DNA of 64,000 nt from Nocardia fluminea (GTDB lineage Bacteria; Actinomycetota; Actinomycetes; Mycobacteriales; Mycobacteriaceae). The position numbers and the translations under genes are program-made. Below are positions 57,941 to 64,000 of the stretch, one piece after another. Each line of letters opens with the position of its first letter. The first letter of the stretch is position 1. A model generated the notes under the pieces. That model saw only the letters and a program-made list of their open reading frames with translations, was not told the origin of the DNA and did not search any database. The DNA is taken from the NCBI RefSeq assembly GCF_002846365.1, contig NZ_PJMW01000002.1, positions 5,394,001-5,458,000 of the forward strand, in the 5' to 3' direction.

Positions 57941-58014
57941 CGGGCCGCCGATGAAATTGACCGCCCAGCCGTGACCCCTTTTGACTGATCTCTTGACAGA
58001 TCGGGCTCGTTCAT
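57937..58014 (-). CDS. Possible 25-residue leader peptide of the micro-operon
   Basis: It reads MNEPDLSRDQSKGVTAG and then RSISSAAR, with GGAGG 4-5 nt before its ATG. Its TGA overlaps the ATG of the winged-helix gene (ATGA). Being very short, it could be a translational coupler. The alternative is that the winged-helix gene starts further upstream at 58030 in another frame. Confidence 0.35.
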   Translation of the reverse strand: MNEPDLSRDQSKGVTAGRSISSAAR

Positions 58015-58209
58015 CGTTCCTCCGTGCCATCCATCGCGGATGGTCGTTTCGTTGGGCGAGACATGTGACTACCGCAGCTCGAGTAGCGCTACGAGATCCA
58101 CACTGACTCACTACAAAGGTCGAAAGAAGGCCAAATGAGAGGACATAGAGCGGCCATATGTTTCGGACTCGGTCGCCAAAGGGCCCGATTGCGGACTATT
58201 CTGCCTTGC

Positions 58210-59484
58210 ATGGCAAACACTGGGAATGCGGCTCTACGCGCGGCCCGTCAGGCGCTGGGATATCGATCCCAAGCGGCTTTGGCTGATGCGCTGACTGACG
58301 CCGCGCGCGCGATCGGACTCCGCATCGAGGTAGCCGCCCGCACGGTACGGCGCTGGGAGTCGACTGATCCGCCCTGGCCGCATCCAGAACATGCCGCAGC
58401 CCTGGAAGCGCTGTTCAAACGCCCCACTACCGAACTCGGGTTCACACCTCCCTGGCCCAACGGCCAAGAAGGGCGAGTTTCCAGAGAAGCGTTGGGCACC
58501 AATGGGATTCAACAACCGGCACGGTACCGGCGCGTCATGGTTGGAGCGGAACTGCCAGCGGCGGTCGCGAAGAACTTCGTGGCAATCACGGTGGCTCATC
58601 GCGGAATGTACTGGTCATTGCCGGCAAAGCAACTGCATCGATCCGTTTCGTACCACGCTCGGATGGGGTCCGATCTCATCCCGCAGATCGACGTTCGGGC
58701 CACCGCGCCCTTGGCGAGGGCAGTCGCTGAATCGGCGCTGCTGGCGGGCCGTCTCGAGTTCTTCGATCTTCAGCAGCCTGACGAAGCCCAGACAAGTTTC
58801 GTCCTCGCGCTACAGGCGGCACACGAAGCAGCAGACGCCCTGCTCGGCTGCGCAGTTCTCGCGCACATGGCCTTCATCCCCGCATTCTCCGGTGAGCCGA
58901 AGAGGGCTGAAGAGGCGAGAGAGCGGGTACGGGCGGCTCGGGCATTCGCGCGGCGGGGCAACGGAAACCACGAGCTGACGGCCTGGCTCGATGCTGTCGA
59001 GGCCGAGGTCGAGACGCGGTTCGGCAATACGCGACAGGCTCTGAGCCTCATCCGGCACGCCGAACAGTCCTACGCCCTGCACGATCCGCAGGAGCAACCG
59101 TCGCCGCAGTGGCTGGACTGGTTTTCCCCGACGCGACTCGCGGGTTTCAAGGCGAATACCTTGATTTCCGCAGGGAACGGTCGTGAGGCCCTGGCAACCC
59201 TGCGGCAAGTCCTCGATGAACTCCCGGCGGAATCGGTGAAACAACGGTCGGTCTATCTTGCCGATGCTGCGGCTGCGTGTGTGTTGGAGAAGCTGCCCGA
59301 GCAAGCGTGTGGCTTCATCGAGGACGCGTTGGATGGGATCGGCGAGCACTGGTACGCAACGACTTTGGATCGGATCAAGGTGGTTCGGCAGGACCTGCGT
59401 AAGTGGGACTCGATCCCTGAGGTTCGGGCGCTGGACGAGCGGTTGTATGACTGGCATACAACCGTCAACTCGCTCTCTGGCTAG
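58210..59484 (+). CDS. HTH regulator with helical repeat domain
   Basis: A 424-residue protein. The N-terminal XRE-like helix-turn-helix spans about residues 5-50 (ALRAARQALGYRSQAALADA, then VAARTVRRWESTDPPWP). The rest is a helical TPR-like repeat domain (about 130-420), the layout of Streptomyces/Nocardia regulators that sense small ligands. The ATG at 58210 lies 7 nt after TATTCT with no ribosome-binding site, so the mRNA is probably leaderless. It is divergent from the micro-operon. It converges with the HAD gene, overlapping it by 4 nt. Confidence 0.78.
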   Translation: MANTGNAALRAARQALGYRSQAALADALTDAARAIGLRIEVAARTVRRWESTDPPWPHPEHAAALEALFKRPTTELGFTPPWPNGQEGRVSREALGTNGIQQPARYRRVMVGAELPAAVAKNFVAITVAHRGMYWSLPAKQLHRSVSYHARMGSDLIPQIDVRATAPLARAVAESALLAGRLEFFDLQQPDEAQTSFVLALQAAHEAADALLGCAVLAHMAFIPAFSGEPKRAEEARERVRAARAFARRGNGNHELTAWLDAVEAEVETRFGNTRQALSLIRHAEQSYALHDPQEQPSPQWLDWFSPTRLAGFKANTLISAGNGREALATLRQVLDELPAESVKQRSVYLADAAAACVLEKLPEQACGFIEDALDGIGEHWYATTLDRIKVVRQDLRKWDSIPEVRALDERLYDWHTTVNSLSG

Positions 59485-60128
59485 CGCTCAGCCTTCACGA
59501 TGTCGGGCAACTCGGACAGGCTGAGGATCCGCCAGTCCGACAGCTCCTTCACGTCCTGCCGGTCTTTGTGGATCCATCCCCACGGCCCGCGCTGGATGTA
59601 GGCAGTACGCATCCCGACTTTCGTGGCCGGGGTGATGTCGTTGTCGATGCGGTCACCGACGTAGATGATCTGCTCCGCCGGGCATCCGGCGACCTCGACA
59701 ACTTTGTCGAAGAACGCGACGTCGGGTTTCGCTACCCCCCAGTCATCGGAGGTCGCGATGAAGTCGGTCGGCAGATCGAGACCACGCAGCAGGCGGCCCG
59801 CGCGCACGGTCTGGTTACCGACGATGCCTACCCAGACACCCATCTCGCGCAGGGCCGACAGAGCTGGACGCACATCGGGGTAGAGGTCGTCCTCTCCGAA
59901 CCACTCCGGCTTGCCTGCATCCACGCGCGCCTGGCGCTGCTGATCGAGATCGAATCCGGGTTTGAATACCTGGAATGTCTCTCGGTAGTCCAGACCTTGG
60001 GCAATCACAGCACCGAACACCGAGACGAACGTGTGGCGCGGAACGCCCAGCCAATCGGCCCACGTGCCGTACTCCCGCGTCTCGTCTACCAGGGTCTCGC
60101 CGACATCGAACACAACAGCCTGGATCAC
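59481..60128 (-). CDS. HAD-family hydrolase
   Basis: A 215-residue haloacid dehalogenase-like phosphatase. Motif I is FDVGETLVDE (nucleophile Asp near residue 8). Motif II Thr or Ser is in GIVGNQTVRAG, motif III Lys in DWGVAKPDVAFF, and motif IV in IIYVGDRIDNDITPA. It removes phosphate from an unknown small metabolite. The GTG start has AGGAG 7 nt upstream. Its stop overlaps that of the HTH regulator on the other strand by 4 nt. Confidence 0.85.
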   Translation of the reverse strand: MIQAVVFDVGETLVDETREYGTWADWLGVPRHTFVSVFGAVIAQGLDYRETFQVFKPGFDLDQQRQARVDAGKPEWFGEDDLYPDVRPALSALREMGVWVGIVGNQTVRAGRLLRGLDLPTDFIATSDDWGVAKPDVAFFDKVVEVAGCPAEQIIYVGDRIDNDITPATKVGMRTAYIQRGPWGWIHKDRQDVKELSDWRILSLSELPDIVKAER

Positions 60129-60335
60129 CACACAACTCCTACTCCAACCGCCCGAAGGCGCGTCCCGATCTTGCCGGGTCAGTGTAGGGCGCACACGATG
60201 GACAGGTTGTTCCCAACTGCGTTCACTACCTCCATCGCCTATAGGTCAGTGGGGGCGGTGGAGAACGAGCTCATCGCGTGGACCTCGCGGGACCGCGTGC
60301 CGGCGATCCGGGTGCGATGCGCCGCTCCACCCGAT

Positions 60336-60375
60336 CACGGCACTTCGGTGTCGAGATCGATACCGAAGTGCCGTG
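60336..60375 (-). terminator. 14-bp perfect hairpin after the NRPS/monooxygenase operon
   Basis: CACGGCACTTCGGT and its exact complement surround a 12-nt loop that itself contains TCGA-GA-TCGA, 18 nt after the stop at 60393. No U-tract follows. Confidence 0.6.
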
Positions 60376-60392
60376 GTCGGTCGGGGCGGATT

Positions 60393-62921
60393 TCAGTGCA
60401 CCGCAGCGACTTCCGGTGTGGAGACCACGCTGAGCAGAGCGTCGACGAGGGTGTCGATCAGTGTGTCGGCGCGTTCGGGCGACAGTAGTCCGTCGATGTA
60501 GCCGAGATTCAGCGACAACGCGTCGGTACCGTGGCCGACGGTCAGCATCATCAGACCGCTGATCGACATGCCGGAGACGACTTCGGGGCCGGAGACTTCC
60601 CAGTTGCCGATCCGGGTCGGGAAGTCGCGTGTGTCGACGAAGGTCAGGCACAGATTGCCCGGTCCGCGAGCGTCCAGCAGGCTGACCACCTTGTCCGGTT
60701 GTGCTGGGGTTTTGGGCAGCATGAAGCCGATTCCGCCCAGGTTGGCCAGGTGCTGGCGTTGTTCGATACGGCTGGCCAAGTCGGTGGCGAATGCGGTGGC
60801 CGTCTGCCACAGGGGCTGTCCCGCTGGTGTGGGTAGGGCGATCATCGCCTGGTAGGCGCCGGTGTGGATGGCGTCGAGCGGTCGCTCGAGCTGCTCGCGG
60901 AACAGCACCGAGACACCGACCGGGAAGTGGGCTTGCGGTGCGGCGGCGTCGTTTCCGGCCGCGCGGGCGAGTGTGGCGGCGACCAGACTCGACAGCGGTA
61001 CGTCGCGTTCAGCGCAGGCGGCGAGGAGTGCCTGGTACTCGGTTCCGTCGACCACCCGCCGCGTGAGCTTGGTGAAACGGCGTGCGGGTGCGACCTCGGT
61101 GCCCGCGCGGACTCGTACCGGCTTGACCCGCAGATCGCGCGCCCCGTCGGCCGCCAGCCTGGCGATGGCCTTGCGCTTGCCGCGCCAGCCCTGGAAAGGC
61201 CGGGGGAACAACGCTTCCGGCGCGGGCGGTGCGGGTACCTCGGCAATCCAGCCGCCGGGTTCGGCGGCGAGTTCGAGCACCTGCCGGGCGAACGACAGCA
61301 CGGTCACCGCGTCGGCGATGGTGTAGGTGGAGGTCAGCACGAGGTCGTGGATGCCCGGGGCGGCGGTGATCAAGGTGGCGCGGAGCAGCGGAGCATCGGC
61401 ATCGAAGCGTGTCCGCAGTTCGGTGTCGATCTCGGTGGTCCAGTCTTCGGATGTCACCTCGCGCAACGGAATCGGCTTGATCGCGACGGGGGCGAAGCGT
61501 GGGTTGCGGCCGTCGTCGCTGCGCACTTCGGTATGCAGCATCGGGTGCCGCCGAGTCAGCGCGGCCATACCGGCACGGACCGCCTCGGCGTCGAGATCGC
61601 CGGTGACGCGCACCCGCGACACGATGTGCAGCGGTGCGACCTGATCCACGGTCCAGTGCCAGCGTTCCAGCGTGGACAAGGGGCGCGGCAGTGCGGCGAC
61701 CGGCTCGAGATCGCCCAGCCCGGGCCACGTCATCGGTTCGGCCAGACTGGCCTGCAGTTTGGCCTCGTTGCCCTTGGCGATGAAGCCGTCGCGAACGACG
61801 ATCAGCGCACGATTGCGGGTCTGTTCGAGGCGTCCCAGCTTGCGGGATCCGTCGACGAGCATGGTGGTGCGCGGAATCCGTCGCTGTTCGTAGACCCGCA
61901 GCGCGGTCACGGCGTCGTCGTGGGTGGCCAGCGTGTGCGCGAGTACCACCGCGTCCTCGATCGCCGAGTTCGCGCCTTGGCCCAGGCTGGGCAGCATCGG
62001 GTGGGCGGCGTCGCCGAGCAGGGCCACCCGGCCGCTGCCCCACTCGGTCAGTGGGGGGCGGTCCTGCGCGGGCAGTGCGAGGATGTCCGATTCCGGGGTG
62101 GCGGTGATGATCGCGGTGATCTCGGGTGCCCAGCTCGCGAATCTGGTGAGCAGATCGTCTTTGCCGTGCGGCCAGTCCGCGGCCTGCTCGGCGGTGGTGG
62201 TCAGGGTGGCCCACCAGTAGACATTGCCGTGTCCGATGTCGTGGATGCCGAAGCGCATGCCCCTGCCCCAGTAGTGGATCGAGGCGCCGGGCTCGATCGC
62301 CGGGTGCGCGAACGGAACCAGCGCCAGCCAGCACACGAACTTGCCCGGTCGCGGAGCCTCGGCGCCGTGCAGCTGGGCGCGGATCGCGGAGTTGATGCCG
62401 TCCGCGCCGATCAGCACATCGGCGCTGAGGGTGCGGCCGTCGGCGAACTCGACCTGCACCGCGTCGGCGGTCTCGGTGAATGCGACCGCTTCGGCGCCGA
62501 GCTCGACCCGTAGATCGTCGCCGCAGGCTGCCAGCAGCACGTCGTGGAGGTCTTTGCGGGCGAGTGCGACTGCGGGAGCGCCCAATTCGGCATCGATGCC
62601 GGACACGTCGACGCGTCGCATGTCCGAACCGTCGGGCCGGCGGAAAGTGAACGATCGAGCCTGGGCGCCCGCTCGGAGCAGTTCCTCGTCGATGCCGAGA
62701 TCGAGTGTGCGCAGCGCGTTCATTGCGTTCGACTGCACCGACAGACCGAATCCGGCCGCGCGCAGTTCCGGGCCGCGCTCGCACAGCACGACATCGATTC
62801 CGGCCCGGCGCAGCGCCGCGGCAGCGGTGAGCCCGCCGATGCCTGCGCCGACCACTAGTGCCGACTTCACGGGAGAGTTCACTGGATTTCCTTGCTGTGT
62901 AGCGGAATTCGTCAGGGTCAT
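60393..62921 (-). CDS. FAD monooxygenase fused to a PapA/condensation-like domain
   Basis: An 842-residue two-part protein. Residues about 15-385 form a PHBH-type FAD monooxygenase: VVGAGIGGLTAAAALRRAGI, the middle DVLIGADGINSAIRAQL, and GRVALLGDAAHPMLPSLGQG. Residues about 405-842 resemble PapA-type acyltransferases or NRPS condensation domains (ALPRPLSTLERWHWTVDQVA opening, then SLVAATLARAAG). The HHxxxD motif is replaced by T-Y-T-I-A-D (near residue 530), so both catalytic His are missing. Its ATG overlaps the stop of the NRPS gene upstream (ATGA). It probably tailors the NRPS product. Confidence 0.82.
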   Translation of the reverse strand: MTLTNSATQQGNPVNSPVKSALVVGAGIGGLTAAAALRRAGIDVVLCERGPELRAAGFGLSVQSNAMNALRTLDLGIDEELLRAGAQARSFTFRRPDGSDMRRVDVSGIDAELGAPAVALARKDLHDVLLAACGDDLRVELGAEAVAFTETADAVQVEFADGRTLSADVLIGADGINSAIRAQLHGAEAPRPGKFVCWLALVPFAHPAIEPGASIHYWGRGMRFGIHDIGHGNVYWWATLTTTAEQAADWPHGKDDLLTRFASWAPEITAIITATPESDILALPAQDRPPLTEWGSGRVALLGDAAHPMLPSLGQGANSAIEDAVVLAHTLATHDDAVTALRVYEQRRIPRTTMLVDGSRKLGRLEQTRNRALIVVRDGFIAKGNEAKLQASLAEPMTWPGLGDLEPVAALPRPLSTLERWHWTVDQVAPLHIVSRVRVTGDLDAEAVRAGMAALTRRHPMLHTEVRSDDGRNPRFAPVAIKPIPLREVTSEDWTTEIDTELRTRFDADAPLLRATLITAAPGIHDLVLTSTYTIADAVTVLSFARQVLELAAEPGGWIAEVPAPPAPEALFPRPFQGWRGKRKAIARLAADGARDLRVKPVRVRAGTEVAPARRFTKLTRRVVDGTEYQALLAACAERDVPLSSLVAATLARAAGNDAAAPQAHFPVGVSVLFREQLERPLDAIHTGAYQAMIALPTPAGQPLWQTATAFATDLASRIEQRQHLANLGGIGFMLPKTPAQPDKVVSLLDARGPGNLCLTFVDTRDFPTRIGNWEVSGPEVVSGMSISGLMMLTVGHGTDALSLNLGYIDGLLSPERADTLIDTLVDALLSVVSTPEVAAVH

Positions 62922-64000
62922 GATGCGGTCGCGGCCGCTTGTTCGAGCAATCGAGTCAGTCGGGCTGCCACTTCGGCGACATGCGGGGACTGGATCAACG
63001 TCAGATGGTCACCCGGTACCTCGATGACCTCGAGATGTCCTGTCGCGTAGGCATCCCAGCCGTTGGTCGGGTCGCGGTGCAGGGTGCCCGCCCGGTCGTG
63101 GGCGGGACGAAGCACCTGCGGCAGCGGCAGCGCGGCGCGCAGCAGGGTGACGTCGCCGTCGTAGGCCCGGGGCCGGTAGGCGTCGATCGCTCGCCACCCT
63201 GCCACGAACACCTCGAACAATCGCCGGACCAGGGCACGGGATCCGGTCGGCGGCAGCACGCCCGCTTCGACGGCGGTGGCGAGGATGAAGCCGAAGACGG
63301 CGTCGTCGGTGTCCAGCTCCCGCGGGATCTCGATCACCGCCGTGTCGGCGCCGCGGGCCAGCCACAGCAGTTCCCACAGGAAGAACTCGTAGAGCGCGTG
63401 TTCGGGCACCGGCATGCCGTCGCCGTGGCGCACGGTCATGGTGTCGATCAGGGCCAGGGTGCCCACCTCGTGACCGGCCCCGGCCAGTTGGCGGGCCATT
63501 TCGAAGGCGACCATCCCGCCCAGTGACCACCCGCCCAGATGGTAGGGCCCCGCCGGCTGAACGCGGCGCAGCGCGGCGATGTAGTTGCTGGCCATCTCCG
63601 CGATCGACTCTGCCGGGGTGCTGCCCGTCTCGAGGCCCGCGGCCTGCAGACCGTACAGCGGCTGACCGTCGGGCAGGTATTTGCTCAATTCGAGGTAGCA
63701 GAGCACATTTCCGCCGATCGGGTGCACGAGGAACAGGGGAGTCCCGGTACCCGGCCGCAGGAGCACCAGCGGGTCGAAACCCGTCTCGGCACGTTCGTCG
63801 AGCTGTGCGGCGAGGGCGGCGACCGTGGGTCCGGTGACCAGAGTGGAGACCGGCAGCGACACCCCGTAGCGCTGCTCGATCGACACGATCAGCCGCATCG
63901 CGGTGAGGGACGTACCGCCGAGAGCGAAGAAATCGTCGTGCACGCCGATCTCGGGCAGGCCGAGTGCTTCGGCCATCAGGGTCGCCAGCCCTGATTCCGC
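62918..64000 (-). CDS. C-terminal end of an NRPS: carrier protein and thioesterase
   Basis: This part of a larger gene runs off the right edge. It begins in a peptidyl-carrier domain with the phosphopantetheine site DDFFALGGTSLTAMRL (Ser in GGTS), then a type I thioesterase of about 270 residues: PLFLVHPIGGNVLCYLELSK, GWSLGGMVAFEMARQLAG (Ser in GWSLGG) and late His in EVPGDHLTLIQSPHV. It releases the peptide by hydrolysis or cyclisation. The overlapping downstream gene encodes the monooxygenase-acyltransferase fusion. The adenylation and condensation domains are outside the window. Confidence 0.9.
   Translation of the reverse strand, partial: AESGLATLMAEALGLPEIGVHDDFFALGGTSLTAMRLIVSIEQRYGVSLPVSTLVTGPTVAALAAQLDERAETGFDPLVLLRPGTGTPLFLVHPIGGNVLCYLELSKYLPDGQPLYGLQAAGLETGSTPAESIAEMASNYIAALRRVQPAGPYHLGGWSLGGMVAFEMARQLAGAGHEVGTLALIDTMTVRHGDGMPVPEHALYEFFLWELLWLARGADTAVIEIPRELDTDDAVFGFILATAVEAGVLPPTGSRALVRRLFEVFVAGWRAIDAYRPRAYDGDVTLLRAALPLPQVLRPAHDRAGTLHRDPTNGWDAYATGHLEVIEVPGDHLTLIQSPHVAEVAARLTRLLEQAAATAS

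Noticed and set aside
61009..62784. 591-codon minus-strand frame overlapping the monooxygenase fusion in another phase
   Set aside because: It is extremely Arg-rich, has no domain, and lies inside a gene with clear FAD motifs.
1..64000. CRISPR arrays, insertion sequences, rRNA, prophage structural genes
   Set aside because: No regularly spaced repeats, transposase, integrase or phage genes were seen on reading the window.

Overview
The window is high-GC actinobacterial DNA of the mycolic-acid group, most likely Nocardia or a close relative. The evidence is a complete mce operon with yrbE permeases and Mce-associated proteins, an MmpL3-like transporter, a PknK-type kinase-regulator, several PucR/CdaR regulators, a class II PHA synthase and an NRPS end. 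There are no IS elements, no CRISPR array and no rRNA. The only RNA gene recognised is a tRNA-Leu(GAG).

Layout. 0-3.3 kb: a truncated phosphotransferase, a FadD-type acyl-CoA synthetase and a hotdog thioesterase. 3.3-5.5 kb (minus): a Thr/Pro-rich membrane-anchored protein, a lytic transglycosylase lipoprotein and a small exported protein. 5.8-11.5 kb: a PucR and two TetR regulators, a secreted lipase, a degenerate SDR and a DUF1345 membrane protein. 11.5-15.6 kb: a PHA module (synthase, divergent PucR regulator, intracellular depolymerase), then a cation/proton antiporter. 16.9-29.8 kb (minus): a long overlapping operon reading unknown membrane protein, yrbEA, yrbEB, mceA-F, two Mce-associated proteins and mmpL, with a 35-residue membrane peptide under its own promoter at the end. 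30-47 kb: a catabolic island with a Puu-like gamma-glutamyl-amine route (glutamine-synthetase-like ligase, FAD oxidase, aldehyde dehydrogenase, class I amidotransferase hydrolase). It also holds an acyl-CoA ligase, enoyl-CoA hydratase, Zn alcohol dehydrogenase, Baeyer-Villiger-like monooxygenase, beta-alanyl-CoA ammonia-lyase homologue, flavin amine oxidase, esterase, an SCP2-like protein, an unknown membrane protein, and TetR and PucR regulators. 47-52 kb: PknK and two DUF3263-like proteins, one fused to a DUF35 zinc-ribbon/OB domain. 53-60 kb: small accessory genes, including a chain of tiny overlapping genes divergent from a leaderless HTH regulator, and a HAD hydrolase. 60.4-64 kb (minus): an FAD monooxygenase fused to a PapA/condensation-like domain, preceded by the carrier-thioesterase end of an NRPS that runs off the window.

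The two most interesting signals are regulatory. (1) Three promoters, at 9.82, 17.1 and 51.5 kb, share one architecture. Each has TTGACA, a 17-18 nt spacer, and a -10 box whose last T is the first base of a 15-bp palindrome TCGAAT-N3-ATTCGA (one mismatch at 9.85 kb). They look like a small regulon that includes an unannotated membrane peptide. (2) Three long palindromes of the form GTCAWATG-N7-CAWATGAC, at 32.39, 36.12 and 44.84 kb, lie upstream of the transcription units of the amine-catabolic island. This predicts one regulon, probably run by the TetR protein at 35.3-36.0 kb. The substrate cannot be read from sequence. The enzymes fit either a polyamine/1,3-diaminopropane-to-beta-alanine route or a secondary/cyclic amine-to-ketone-to-ester route.
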